64,000 nucleotides of DNA from Citrobacter amalonaticus (GTDB taxonomy: Bacteria; Pseudomonadota; Gammaproteobacteria; Enterobacterales; Enterobacteriaceae): assembly GCF_018252635.1 (NCBI RefSeq), contig NZ_JAGTXM010000005.1, positions 124,001-188,000 of the forward strand. The letters run 5' to 3'. This document shows positions 1 through 8,943 of this stretch, one piece after another (positions within the stretch are counted from its first letter, which is position 1; every line of letters begins with the position of its first letter). The notes beneath the pieces are model-generated. The model was not told the origin of the DNA. It saw only the letters and a list, made by a program, of their open reading frames with translations, and ran no database searches. The position numbers and the translations under genes are program-made.

Positions 1-32
1 CCCGATTTTTTTGCATGGGCACACGTTGATCG

Positions 33-80
33 AAATGTATTCCAATGTTATATATCTGGAACAATACATTTAGATACATT
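33..80 (+). promoter_or_regulatory. Candidate operator upstream of fraB
   Basis: A 9-bp inverted repeat AAATGTATT (33-41) / AATACATTT (63-71) lies about 70 bp before the fraB start, and the half-site ATACATT recurs at 74-80, ten bases after its copy at 64-70. TGTAT/ATACA half-sites are common in operators of GntR-type regulators. The Salmonella fra operon is controlled by the GntR-family protein FraR, so this may be a FraR-type operator. The regulator gene is not in the window. The link is inference. Confidence 0.4.
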
Positions 81-136
81 GATTGGCGTGCGGCTTTTAC
101 GCGGTTAACGTCATAAACGACCCAAGGGGAAAAGTG

Positions 137-1111
137 ATGAGTATTAAAGAAATCATTAGCGGCATTGTGGACAACAAAGCAGAGAAGGGCGGGATCACGC
201 ACGTCTATTACGTCGCCTGCGGCGGCTCGTATGCGGCGTTTTACCCGGCGAAAGCTTTCCTGGAAAAAGAAGCCACTAAAGTCACCGTCGGGTTGTACAA
301 CAGCGGCGAGTTTATCAATAACCCGCCAGCGGCGCTGGGCGACAACGCGGTGGTAGTGGTCGCATCCCACAGAGGCAACACCCCGGAAACCATCAAAGCG
401 GCAGAGCTGGCCCAGAGCCGCGGCGTACCGGTTATTGGCCTGACCTGGGTGACCGACTCCCCACTGGTGGCGCATTGTGACTTCGTCGAAACCTACAGCT
501 TTGGTGACGGCAAAGACATCGCCGAAGAGAAAACCCTGAAGGGCCTGATCACCGCGGTAGAAATTCTCAACCAGACCGAAGGTTATGCCCATTACGAGGA
601 TTTTCAGGACGGATTGAGCAAAATCAACCGTATCGTGTACCGCGCATGGGATCATTTGCAGAACCGCGCTCAGGCTTTCGCCCAGGAATACAAAGACGAC
701 AAAGTCATCTACACCATGGCGAGCGGTGCGGGTTACGGCGCGGCTTATTTGCAGAGCATCTGCATCTTTATGGAAATGCAGTGGATCCACTCCGCCTGCA
801 TCCACAGCGGCGAGTTCTTCCACGGCCCGTTTGAAATCACCGATGCCAACACGCCGTTCTTCTTCCAGTTCTCTGAAGGCAGCACCCGTGCGGTAGATGA
901 GCGCGCCCTGAACTTCCTGAAAAAATATGGTCGCCGCATCGAAGTGGTGGACGCCAAAGAACTGGGTCTCTCCACCATCAAGCCGACGGTGATCGATTAC
1001 TTCAACCATTCGTTGTTCAATAATGTTTATCCGGTTTATAACCGTGCGCTGGCCGAGATCCGCCAGCATCCGTTAACGACCCGCCGCTATATGTGGAAGG
1101 TCGAATATTAA
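137..1111 (+). CDS. fraB: 6-phosphofructose-aspartate deglycase FraB (SIS family)
   Basis: The protein is a 324-residue SIS-domain sugar-phosphate deglycase. In Salmonella, FraB splits 6-phosphofructose-aspartate into glucose-6-phosphate and aspartate in the cytoplasm. The N-terminal SIS domain shows CGGSYAAF near residue 28, the SHRGNTPET phosphate loop near 78, and HSGEFFHGPFE near 223. Glu213 and His229 match by count the Glu214/His230 described as catalytic in Salmonella FraB. The ATG at 137 was chosen because it follows AAGGGGAAAA and matches the family N-terminus and length; an upstream in-frame extension looks spurious. It is followed 60 bp later by fraD. The related fructoselysine enzyme FrlB is the main alternative, but the DcuA/B-type transporter downstream favours fra. 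Confidence 0.85.
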   Translation: MSIKEIISGIVDNKAEKGGITHVYYVACGGSYAAFYPAKAFLEKEATKVTVGLYNSGEFINNPPAALGDNAVVVVASHRGNTPETIKAAELAQSRGVPVIGLTWVTDSPLVAHCDFVETYSFGDGKDIAEEKTLKGLITAVEILNQTEGYAHYEDFQDGLSKINRIVYRAWDHLQNRAQAFAQEYKDDKVIYTMASGAGYGAAYLQSICIFMEMQWIHSACIHSGEFFHGPFEITDANTPFFFQFSEGSTRAVDERALNFLKKYGRRIEVVDAKELGLSTIKPTVIDYFNHSLFNNVYPVYNRALAEIRQHPLTTRRYMWKVEY

Positions 1112-1171
1112 TCACGCCAGGATTTGACGTAGGGGCAGGGACGCCCGATTTATCGCTATCAACAAGGAACA

Positions 1172-2020
1172 ATGATGGACATTAAGGTGATTGGCATTGG
1201 TGATAATGTCGTTGATAAATATCTACATTCCGGCGTGATGTATCCCGGCGGCAACGCGCTGAACTTCGCGGTGTACGCCCGGCTGGCGGGCTGTGAAAGC
1301 GCGTTTCTCGGCGCTTTCGGCAACGATGCCGCCGCGCGGCACGTACAGGATACGTTGCAGGAACTAAACATCGACAGTCAGCGTTGTCGCCACTATATCG
1401 GAGAAAACGGCTATGCCTGTATCCGGCTGGTGGATGGCGACAGAGAATTTGTCACCAGTAATAAAAATGGCGTATTACGCGAAAACCCGCTGCATTTATC
1501 CGACGACGATCTCGATTATATTGCGCAATTCGATGCGGTGCATTCCAGCATTAATGGATTTCTCGAATCGGAATTAGAAAAAATTAAAAAATGTAATGTC
1601 ACCCTGTCGTTTGATTTTTCCGGACGTGGGGCTGAAGATTATTTCAAACAGGTTTGCCCGTGGGTGGATTATGGTTTTATTTCCTGCGGGGCGTTATCGG
1701 TCGAAGAGACCATTAATAAAATCTATAAATTTTACGATTACGGCTGTAAACATGTTATCGCCACCCGCGGGCATGAAAAAGTGTATTACTATGCCGGAGA
1801 TGAACTCATCGAATGGCAGCCGGTTTATGTTCAACCCGTCGATACCCTCGGCGCGGGCGATGCCTTTTTAACCGGCTTTATGCTGTCCATTCTGACATGC
1901 GATAAACCCCAACCGGACCATGACGATATTATTCGCGCCATGACGGCAGGCGGGAAATCCGCAGGCCAGGTCTTACATCATTATGGCGCGTTTGGTTTTG
2001 GTAAACCGTATTCCGGCTAA
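1172..2020 (+). CDS. fraD: Fructose-aspartate 6-kinase FraD (PfkB family)
   Basis: A 282-residue PfkB/ribokinase-family sugar kinase. The glycine-rich PGGNALNFAVYAR segment near residue 25 binds sugar, and the C-terminal signature DTLGAGDAF carries the GAGD anion hole and catalytic base (Gly227 to Asp230). In the fra pathway this kinase phosphorylates imported fructose-aspartate to make the FraB substrate. The start follows AAGGAAC, 60 bp after fraB, and fraA begins 61 bp later, so the three form one transcription unit. It is also similar to fructoselysine kinase FrlD. Assignment to fra rests on the neighbours. A stretch around 1450-1850 is more AT-rich than fraB. Confidence 0.8.
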   Translation: MMDIKVIGIGDNVVDKYLHSGVMYPGGNALNFAVYARLAGCESAFLGAFGNDAAARHVQDTLQELNIDSQRCRHYIGENGYACIRLVDGDREFVTSNKNGVLRENPLHLSDDDLDYIAQFDAVHSSINGFLESELEKIKKCNVTLSFDFSGRGAEDYFKQVCPWVDYGFISCGALSVEETINKIYKFYDYGCKHVIATRGHEKVYYYAGDELIEWQPVYVQPVDTLGAGDAFLTGFMLSILTCDKPQPDHDDIIRAMTAGGKSAGQVLHHYGAFGFGKPYSG

Positions 2021-2081
2021 TTGCCTTTCACCGATTACATAAAAACATAACTGGAATTCACTCCATTATACGGGGGTAAGT

Positions 2082-3401
2082 ATGTTCTGGACAGAATTGT
2101 GTTTTATCCTGGTAGCCCTGATGTTTGGCGCGCGTATCGGCGGCGTATTTTTAGGTATGGTTGGCGGCCTTGGTGTTGGCGTTCTGGTATTTGGTTTTGG
2201 CCTGACGCCCTCATCACCGCCCATCGACGTTATTTTAATTATTCTCTCTGTGGTATTAGCGGCATCGTCATTGCAGGCGTCCGGCGGGCTGGATTTATTA
2301 GTCCGGCTGGCGGAAAAAATGCTGCGCCGCCATCCGCGTTATATCACGCTGCTGGCACCGTTTATTTGCTATCTCTTCACCTTTATGTCCGGTACCGGGC
2401 ATGTGGTGTATAGCCTGTTACCGGTGATCTCTGAAGTCGCGCGGGATTCCGGCATTCGCCCGGAGCGGCCGCTGTCGATCTCGGTGATTGCATCACAACA
2501 AGCGATTACTGCCAGCCCGATCTCTGCGGCCATGGCGGCGATGATCGGCCTGATGGCCCCGTTCGGCATCTCTATTTCTACCATCATGATGATTTGTGTC
2601 CCGGCGACGCTGATTGGTGTAGCGGCGGGGGCGATCGCCACCTTTAATAAAGGCAAGGAGCTGAAGGACGATCCGGAATACCAGCGCCGCCTGGCGGAAG
2701 GGCTGCTCAAGCCGATCGGCAAAGCGGAGCGCAGCACTGAAATCGCGCCGCGCGCCAAACTCTCGGTGCTGTTGTTCCTGACCGGCGCGGTGGTGATTGT
2801 GCTGTTGGGGCTGGTGCCGGGCCTGCGTCCGCTGGTTGAAACCGCCAAAGGGCTGCAACCGCTCTCAATGTCGGCGGCGATCCAGATTGTGATGCTCTCC
2901 TTTGCCTGCCTGATTGTGCTGCTGTGCCGCCCGCCAGTGGATCACATCCTCAGCGGCAGCGTGTTCCGCGCCGGTGCGCTGGCTATTGTCTGCGCCTTTG
3001 GCCTGGCGTGGATGAGCGAAACTTTCGTCAGCAGCCATATCGACCTGATCAAATCCGAAGTGCAGGTGCTGTTGCAGGAGCATACCTGGCTTATCGCCAT
3101 CATGATGTTCTTTGTCTCGGCGATGGTCAGCAGCCAGGCGGCGACTACCCTGATCCTGCTGCCGCTGGGGCTGGCGCTGGGGTTACCGGCGTATGCGCTG
3201 ATTGGCTCCTGGCCTGCGGTCAACGGCTACTTTTTTATCCCGGTGGCCGGGCAGTGCCTCGCGGCGCTGGCCTTCGACGATACCGGCACCACCCGCATCG
3301 GCAAATACGTGCTTAACCACAGCTTTATGCGTCCTGGCCTGGTGAATGTGATTGTCTCGGTGGCGATGGGGCTGATGATCGGCAAAATGGTGTTAGGTTA
3401 A
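2082..3401 (+). CDS. fraA: Fructose-aspartate transporter FraA (DcuA/DcuB family)
   Basis: A 439-residue inner-membrane carrier of the Dcu C4-dicarboxylate family. It has the DcuA-like N-terminal GARIGG and GGLGVGVL segments, the conserved ITASPISAA stretch near residue 145, and hydrophobic spans throughout. DcuA and DcuB carry aspartate, fumarate and succinate. The fra member is the importer of the fructose-aspartate conjugate in Salmonella. Placement directly after fraB and fraD supports that role over a plain C4-dicarboxylate antiporter. It is the last gene of the operon: a terminator follows within 40 bp and no asparaginase gene (fraE) comes next. Confidence 0.8.
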   Translation: MFWTELCFILVALMFGARIGGVFLGMVGGLGVGVLVFGFGLTPSSPPIDVILIILSVVLAASSLQASGGLDLLVRLAEKMLRRHPRYITLLAPFICYLFTFMSGTGHVVYSLLPVISEVARDSGIRPERPLSISVIASQQAITASPISAAMAAMIGLMAPFGISISTIMMICVPATLIGVAAGAIATFNKGKELKDDPEYQRRLAEGLLKPIGKAERSTEIAPRAKLSVLLFLTGAVVIVLLGLVPGLRPLVETAKGLQPLSMSAAIQIVMLSFACLIVLLCRPPVDHILSGSVFRAGALAIVCAFGLAWMSETFVSSHIDLIKSEVQVLLQEHTWLIAIMMFFVSAMVSSQAATTLILLPLGLALGLPAYALIGSWPAVNGYFFIPVAGQCLAALAFDDTGTTRIGKYVLNHSFMRPGLVNVIVSVAMGLMIGKMVLG

Positions 3402-3410
3402 TTTTGTTCC

Positions 3411-3439
3411 ACGGCCCGCTCGTTTAAGGGGCCGTTTTT
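3411..3439 (+). terminator. Rho-independent terminator of fraBDA
   Basis: A 7-bp GC-rich stem, ACGGCCC (3411-3417) with GGGCCGT (3429-3435), closes an 11-nt loop and runs into a T tract at 3435-3439. It starts 9 bp after the fraA stop. Confidence 0.8.
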
Positions 3440-3576
3440 ATTTTCTTACGCGCCAAAGCAGTGCTAAAAGTACATGATTCTGAAGACATGCGTTGACCGA
3501 AGGAGTGCATAAATGCATTCAGTTGCAGGTATGATAAGGAATTAGTGGACGTTGGTAGAATTCAGTAGAGGCAAAC

Positions 3577-3671
3577 TGGCGGAAGATCACAGGAGTCGAA
3601 CCTGCCCGGGACCGCTGGCGGCCCCAACTGGATTTGAAGTCCAGCCGCCTCACCGGAGACGACGATCTTCC
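3577..3671 (-). tRNA. selC: tRNA-Sec (selenocysteine, UCA anticodon)
   Basis: Read on the minus strand, this is a 95-nt tRNA with a long acceptor stem starting GGAAGATC, a D arm, the anticodon loop CTTCAAA with TCA anticodon, a long variable arm, the T loop GGTTCGACTCC, and encoded 3' CCA at 3577-3579. Length and sequence match E. coli selC closely. The tRNA is charged with serine, converted to selenocysteine by SelA and delivered by SelB to UGA codons. selC is a classic integration site for pathogenicity islands, and the fra operon lies on its 3' side here. Confidence 0.97.
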
Positions 3672-3702
3672 GCGCCTGCATTGCTACATGGAGGCGGGGC
3701 GC

Positions 3703-3708
3703 ATTATA
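3703..3708 (-). promoter_or_regulatory. selC -10 element
   Basis: On the minus strand a perfect TATAAT lies 31 bp before the tRNA 5' end and is followed by a GC-rich discriminator, typical of growth-rate-regulated stable RNA promoters. I could not identify a convincing -35 hexamer at 16-18 bp. The rest of 3710-3960 serves yicJ and holds no other gene that I can see. Confidence 0.55.
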
Positions 3709-3960
3709 GCTACTTCCAGACGTTTCCACACCCCCTCACTCACTTTTTTAACTTCCCTTTCTCCTTACCATGATCGGTTTCATATAAATCCTCATAAATT
3801 CCTCTAGTTACATTTACTCACATCTTTTGGCGCTACCACGATCACAGAAAACAAGAATCGTAATTTGATAACGAGATATCGGAATATCCGCCGTCACCGG
3901 GAATGGTTTACAAAAGCGGTAACCGGTACCAGTGCGCATGAGAGCGCGAAAGGATGCGTT

Positions 3961-5343
3961 ATGACTATTCATATTTTGTCTGTTAAGGAAAAGATTGGCT
4001 ACGGGATGGGCGACGCTGCCAGTCATATCATTTTTGATAACGTCATGCTGTATATGATGTTTTTTTATACCGATATTTTCGGCATCCCTGCCGGTTTTGT
4101 CGGCACCATGTTTTTAGTAGCGCGTGCGCTGGATGCCATTTCAGACCCGTGCATGGGATTGTTGGCGGATCGCACGCGTTCTCGTTGGGGAAAATTCCGG
4201 CCGTGGGTGCTGTTTGGCGCGCTGCCGTTTGGCCTCGTTTGCGTTCTGGCATATAGCACGCCGGACCTTAGCCTGAACGGTAAGATGATTTACGCCGCTG
4301 TCACCTATACGCTGTTAACGCTGCTTTATACCGTGGTAAATATCCCGTATTGCGCGCTGGGTGGAGTGATCACCAGCGACCCAACGCACCGTATTTCCCT
4401 GCAGTCCTGGCGCTTTGTGCTGGCGACGGCGGGCGGAATGCTCTCGACCGTGCTGATGATGCCGCTGGTGAATCTCATTGGTGGAGATAACAAAGCGCTG
4501 GGTTTCCAGGGCGGGATTGCGGTGTTGTCCGTGGTGGCGTTCCTGATGCTGGCGTTCTGCTTCTTTACTACCAAAGAGCGTGTGGAAGCGCCGCCGAGCA
4601 CCACCTCGATGCGTGAAGATCTGCGCGATATCTGGCAAAACGACCAGTGGCGGATCGTGGGGCTGCTGACCATCCTCAATATTCTCGCCGTCTGCGTTCG
4701 CGGTGGCGCAATGATGTATTACGTCACCTGGATTCTGGGAAGGCCGGAAGTATTCGTCGCCTTCCTTACCACCTACTGTGTCGGTAACCTGATTGGCTCC
4801 GCACTGGCAAAACCCCTCACCGACTGGAAATGCAAAGTCAGCATCTTCTGGTGGACCAATGCGGCGCTGGCCGTGGTTAGCCTCGCGATGTTCTTTGTCC
4901 CGATGCAGGCAGACATCACCATGTTCGTCTTCATCTTCGCGATCGGCGTGTTGCACCAGTTGGTGACGCCGATCCAGTGGGTGATGATGTCCGATACCGT
5001 CGATTATGGCGAATGGTGCAACGGTAAGCGTCTGACCGGCATCAGTTTTGCAGGCACTCTGTTCGTGCTCAAGCTGGGTCTGGCGTTTGGTGGCGCGCTT
5101 ATTGGTTGGATGTTGGCGGGTGGTGGCTATGACGCGGCGGCGAAAACTCAGAACAGCGCCACTATCAGCATCATTATTGCCCTGTTCACGATCGTCCCGG
5201 CCATCTGCTACCTGCTGAGCGCCGTGATTGCTAAACGCTTCTACACCCTGAAAACGCCTTACCTGAGAAATATCCTTGACCAACTGGCACAGGGTGCGCG
5301 CCGTAATCAGCAAGAATATACGCATAACGAATTTCAGAACTAA
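3961..5343 (+). CDS. yicJ: Glycoside-pentoside-hexuronide:cation symporter YicJ
   Basis: A 460-residue inner-membrane symporter of the GPH family (MelB/XylP type), nearly identical to E. coli YicJ in sequence and length. It opens with the family signature KIGYGMGD and contains DRTRSRWGKFRPW in the first cytoplasmic loop, a GPH hallmark, and the late DYGEWCNGKR motif. It probably imports an alpha-xyloside for YicI, whose gene begins 12 bp downstream. The ATG at 3961 fits the E. coli start; the in-frame extension upstream to 3865 lacks family similarity. A GGTAACCGGTACC quasi-palindrome (3918-3930) lies in its leader. Confidence 0.95.
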   Translation: MTIHILSVKEKIGYGMGDAASHIIFDNVMLYMMFFYTDIFGIPAGFVGTMFLVARALDAISDPCMGLLADRTRSRWGKFRPWVLFGALPFGLVCVLAYSTPDLSLNGKMIYAAVTYTLLTLLYTVVNIPYCALGGVITSDPTHRISLQSWRFVLATAGGMLSTVLMMPLVNLIGGDNKALGFQGGIAVLSVVAFLMLAFCFFTTKERVEAPPSTTSMREDLRDIWQNDQWRIVGLLTILNILAVCVRGGAMMYYVTWILGRPEVFVAFLTTYCVGNLIGSALAKPLTDWKCKVSIFWWTNAALAVVSLAMFFVPMQADITMFVFIFAIGVLHQLVTPIQWVMMSDTVDYGEWCNGKRLTGISFAGTLFVLKLGLAFGGALIGWMLAGGGYDAAAKTQNSATISIIIALFTIVPAICYLLSAVIAKRFYTLKTPYLRNILDQLAQGARRNQQEYTHNEFQN

Positions 5344-5355
5344 AGGAACAGAGTC

Positions 5356-7674
5356 ATGAAGATTAGTGACGGAAACTGGCTGATTCAGCCAGGCCTTAAT
5401 TTACTTCATCCGATCCAGGTGTTTGATGTTGAACAGCACGGTAACGAACTGGTGGTTTATGCCGCGCCGCGTGACGTCCGCGAGCGCACCTGGCAACTGG
5501 ATACTCCACTGTTTACGTTGCGTTTCTTTTCGCCGCAGGAAGGGGTTGTGGGCGTGCGCATGGAACACTTTCAGGGGGCGCTGGATAACGGTCCGCATTA
5601 CCCACTTAACGTTTTGCAGGACGTGAAGGTCGACATCCAAAACACTGCTGACGTTGCTGAGCTGAAAAGCGGTAATTTAAGCGTGCGCGTCACCAAAGGC
5701 GAGTTCTGGTCGCTGGATTTTCTGCGTAATGGCGTGCGCATCACCGGCAGCCAGTTGAAGAATAACGGCTATGTCCAGGATAGCAACACGCAGCGTAACT
5801 ACATGTTCGAACGCCTGGATCTGGGTGTCGGCGAAACGGTTTATGGACTGGGCGAGCGCTTTACCGCCCTGGTGCGCAACGGTCAGATGGTCGAAACCTG
5901 GAACCGCGACGGCGGCACCAGCACCGAACAGTCCTACAAGAATATCCCGTTCTACCTGACCAACCGTGGCTACGGCGTGCTGGTCAACCATCCGCAGTGC
6001 GTCTCGTTCGAAGTCGGTTCGGAGAAGGTGTCGAAAGTGCAGTTCAGCGTCGAGGGCGAATATCTTGAATATTTCGTGATCGACGGGCCGACGCCGAAAG
6101 AGGTGTTGAACCGCTATACTCGCCTTACGGGGCGCCCGGCGCTGCCGCCTGCCTGGTCGTTTGGCCTGTGGCTGACCACCTCGTTCACCACCAACTACGA
6201 TGAAACAACGGTAAACCGCTTCATTGATGGCATGGCAAAGCGCAATCTGCCGCTGCACGTCTTCCACTTCGATTGCTTCTGGATGAAGGCCTTCCAGTGG
6301 TGTGATTTCGAATGGGATCCGGTGACGTTCCCGGACCCGGAAGGAATGATTCGTCGGTTAAAGGAGAAAGGGCTGAAGGTTTGCGTATGGATCAATCCGT
6401 ACATTGGACAGAAATCACCGATTTTCAGCGAGCTCAAAGAGAAAGGCTATCTGCTGAAGCGCCCGGATGGTTCTCTGTGGCAATGGGATAAATGGCAGCC
6501 GGGGCTGGCGATTTATGATTTCACCAATCCGCAAGCCTGCGAATGGTATGCCAGCAAACTGAAAGGTCTGGTGGATATCGGCGTGGACTGCTTCAAGACC
6601 GATTTCGGCGAGCGTATCCCAACTGATGTGCAATGGTTTGATGGTTCCGATCCACAGAAAATGCACAACCATTATGCGTACATCTACAACGAACTGGTAT
6701 GGAACGTACTGAAAGAGACCGTGGGTGAAGAAGAGGCGGTGCTGTTTGCCCGATCCGCTTCCGTGGGCGCACAGCAATTCCCGGTGCACTGGGGCGGCGA
6801 CTGTTACGCCAACTATGAGTCAATGGCGGAAAGCCTGCGCGGCGGCTTGTCTATCGGCATGTCCGGGTTTGGTTTCTGGAGTCACGACATCGGCGGCTTC
6901 GAGAATACCGCGCCGGCACACGTCTATAAACGCTGGTGTGCGTTTGGTCTGCTCTCCAGCCACAGTCGTTTGCACGGCAGTAAATCCTATCGTGTGCCCT
7001 GGGCGTATGATGATGAATCCTGCGATGTGGTGCGCTACTTCACCGAGCAGAAGTGCCGCATGATGCCGTATCTGTACCGGGAGGCGGTTCGTGCGCACGA
7101 ACGGGGCACGCCGATGATGCGCGCCATGATGCTAGAGTTCCCGGACGATCCGGCATGCGATTATCTCGACCGTCAGTATATGCTGGGTGATTCTGTGATG
7201 GTGGCACCAGTGTTCTCGGAAACGGGGGATGTGCAGTTTTACCTGCCGGAAGGACGCTGGACCCATCTGTGGCGCAACGACGAAGTACAGGGCAGTCGCT
7301 GGCACAAACAGCAGCATGACTTCCTGAGTCTGCCGGTGTACGTGCGTGATAACACTCTGCTGGCGCTGGGCAGTAATAATCAAAAGCCGGATTATGCGTG
7401 GAACGAAGGCACCGCCTTTCAGTTGTTCGCTCTCGACGAGGGACGCGAAGCCGTGTGCGAAGTCCCTGCGGCTGACGGTTCGGTTGCCTTTACACTGACC
7501 GCTAAGCGCAAGGGCAACACCCTTACCGTGACGGGCAAGGGTGATGCGCGCGACTGGACGCTGTGCCTGCGTAACATCGCGCAGATTAGCGGTATTCGCG
7601 GCGCTTCACACCGGGGAAGCGAACCGGGTGTGGTGGTGACGCCGCAAAGTCATGAGATCGTCATTTCGCTTTGA
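5356..7674 (+). CDS. yicI: Alpha-xylosidase YicI (GH31)
   Basis: A 772-residue cytoplasmic glycoside hydrolase family 31 alpha-xylosidase, the same length as E. coli YicI. It releases alpha-linked xylose, for example from isoprimeverose. The nucleophile Asp416 lies in the sequence KTDFGE and the acid/base Asp482 in HWGGDC; both fall at the E. coli residue numbers. An N-terminal beta-sandwich precedes the (beta/alpha)8 barrel. It forms an operon with yicJ. Its 3' end overlaps the convergent transporter gene by 25 bp, which marks the left edge of an inserted sugar cassette. Confidence 0.96.
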   Translation: MKISDGNWLIQPGLNLLHPIQVFDVEQHGNELVVYAAPRDVRERTWQLDTPLFTLRFFSPQEGVVGVRMEHFQGALDNGPHYPLNVLQDVKVDIQNTADVAELKSGNLSVRVTKGEFWSLDFLRNGVRITGSQLKNNGYVQDSNTQRNYMFERLDLGVGETVYGLGERFTALVRNGQMVETWNRDGGTSTEQSYKNIPFYLTNRGYGVLVNHPQCVSFEVGSEKVSKVQFSVEGEYLEYFVIDGPTPKEVLNRYTRLTGRPALPPAWSFGLWLTTSFTTNYDETTVNRFIDGMAKRNLPLHVFHFDCFWMKAFQWCDFEWDPVTFPDPEGMIRRLKEKGLKVCVWINPYIGQKSPIFSELKEKGYLLKRPDGSLWQWDKWQPGLAIYDFTNPQACEWYASKLKGLVDIGVDCFKTDFGERIPTDVQWFDGSDPQKMHNHYAYIYNELVWNVLKETVGEEEAVLFARSASVGAQQFPVHWGGDCYANYESMAESLRGGLSIGMSGFGFWSHDIGGFENTAPAHVYKRWCAFGLLSSHSRLHGSKSYRVPWAYDDESCDVVRYFTEQKCRMMPYLYREAVRAHERGTPMMRAMMLEFPDDPACDYLDRQYMLGDSVMVAPVFSETGDVQFYLPEGRWTHLWRNDEVQGSRWHKQQHDFLSLPVYVRDNTLLALGSNNQKPDYAWNEGTAFQLFALDEGREAVCEVPAADGSVAFTLTAKRKGNTLTVTGKGDARDWTLCLRNIAQISGIRGASHRGSEPGVVVTPQSHEIVISL

Positions 7675-8846
7675 GCTGATGTAGCGAGGGGGCGGAGATT
7701 CAGCCGCCCCCACAGCGCCAGCAGCAGATACAGCACGACCGGTAGTAAAAAGCTGAACCGGAGATTAAGTCCGTCAATGCAGGCAGCCTGCAGCAAGGGA
7801 ATAACCGCACCACCAATCCCGGCCATCACCATTGCTGCGGCAGAAATATTGGCGATCGCCGGATTTTTGTTGATGGTGTGTCCGAAGATAATCGGATACA
7901 GAATTGAGTTCCCTAAGCCGGTCAGGATAAGCAGATAACCGCCGGTGGTATTGTTCAGCCATATCGCCATGATCACCGCCGTTGCACAGGCCAGCGTTGC
8001 CACGAGAAACGGCGTGTAGTTACCTGTTTTGTCGGCGAGAAAACCATAAAGAAAACGACCTGCCAGCGCGCCTCCCCAGTAAAAAGAGACCAGCGACATC
8101 GCAACAGTGGTGCTCCAGCCGCCGATGGTGATGAGATATTTTACCAGGCTGGTCGCAAGGCTCACTTCGACGCCGACATAGATAAAGATCGCCGCCACGC
8201 TGAATAACAGTTCTCTGTTCTTCCAGGCTTTCTGCGTCCCCGACACGGCTTTTTCCGGGCGCGCCACTTCCGGCAGGCGGATCCAGAAAACCCCTGCAAT
8301 CAATGCCAGCGAAAAGCAGGCGAGGCAAAGCCAAAGCGCACTGATGGGCTCTTCACGCGCCAGAATGTCGACGGGGGAACACGCCAGGAGCAGCGCAACC
8401 AGCATGGGGGCAAGCGTTGTACCCAGCGAATTAACGGCGGAGGCCAGGCACAGATTGCCGATCCGTTTGTGCGGTGCGCTGAGCAACGTCAGATAAGGAT
8501 TGGCGACGACCTGCATCGCCGCCACGCCAGTCGCCACAACAAACATCGCCAGCAGTGACAGGGCGAAAGAATCCAGTTGCAATGCCAGGGCGAACATCAG
8601 ACATCCCACAACCGACAACGTTAGCGATAGCAGTAGTACCTTACGGTATCCCTGGCGATCAATTAGCATTGAGCAGGGCAGGCAGGTCAGAAAAGGGGCA
8701 ACGTAAAAAATAACGGTAATGAAAATAGACTGCGACCATGAAAGATGGAAATACTGATAGAAAAATATGATCAGTACGCTGTTAATGGCCGTGATATTTC
8801 CCCACAAGAAAAATATCATCGCGAGTAATGTTAGGTTTTTATTCAT
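7650..8846 (-). CDS. FucP/GluP-like MFS sugar permease
   Basis: A 398-residue MFS permease with about twelve hydrophobic segments. The opening ([15 protein letters not shown]) and [10 protein letters not shown] near residue 115 resemble the fucose/glucose-galactose permease (FHS) family, where an Asn-Pro in helix 4 is conserved. The start at 8846 was chosen because it begins the family-like hydrophobic N-terminus; a longer in-frame extension to 8996 would run into the divergent regulator and looks spurious. The Shine-Dalgarno is only an A-rich AAAAAAAGAA. It diverges from the RpiR regulator by 97 bp. The substrate is unknown; a monosaccharide or glycoside linked to the neighbouring phospho-glycosidase is likely. 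Confidence 0.75.
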   Translation of the reverse strand: MNKNLTLLAMIFFLWGNITAINSVLIIFFYQYFHLSWSQSIFITVIFYVAPFLTCLPCSMLIDRQGYRKVLLLSLTLSVVGCLMFALALQLDSFALSLLAMFVVATGVAAMQVVANPYLTLLSAPHKRIGNLCLASAVNSLGTTLAPMLVALLLACSPVDILAREEPISALWLCLACFSLALIAGVFWIRLPEVARPEKAVSGTQKAWKNRELLFSVAAIFIYVGVEVSLATSLVKYLITIGGWSTTVAMSLVSFYWGGALAGRFLYGFLADKTGNYTPFLVATLACATAVIMAIWLNNTTGGYLLILTGLGNSILYPIIFGHTINKNPAIANISAAAMVMAGIGGAVIPLLQAACIDGLNLRFSFLLPVVLYLLLALWGRLNLRPLATSAQSEMTIS

Positions 8847-8891
8847 TTCTTTTTTTAATATGAAATTGTGATGTAGTGACCTGTTGCACAG

Positions 8892-8916
8892 ACCGTTTAC
8901 TTTTAAAAATGGTAAA
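8892..8916. promoter_or_regulatory. Candidate RpiR-type operator in the divergent promoter
   Basis: The 97-bp gap between the divergent permease and regulator genes holds an imperfect inverted repeat, ACCGTTTAC (8892-8900) against GGTAAA and AAATGGT (8908-8916). Its position suits an autoregulated operator for the RpiR protein. No equally clear second copy was seen before the PTS gene (12641-12830), so this is tentative. Confidence 0.3.
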
Positions 8917-8943
8917 TTTATTTTGCACTCACAGGAGCGGAAA

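Noticed and set aside
1-3440. Reading the first three genes as the E. coli fructoselysine (frl) operon
   Set aside because: The transporter is a Dcu-family carrier rather than an amino-acid permease like FrlA, and there is no FrlC epimerase. The fra assignment fits better.
3552-3773. Possible 73-residue protein across selC
   Set aside because: It is the complement of the tRNA gene read as protein; the tRNA explains the sequence fully.
4315-5325. Long open frame (336 codons) antisense to yicJ
   Set aside because: It is a codon-bias shadow on the opposite strand of a conserved gene, rich in His, Gln and Arg with no recognisable domain.
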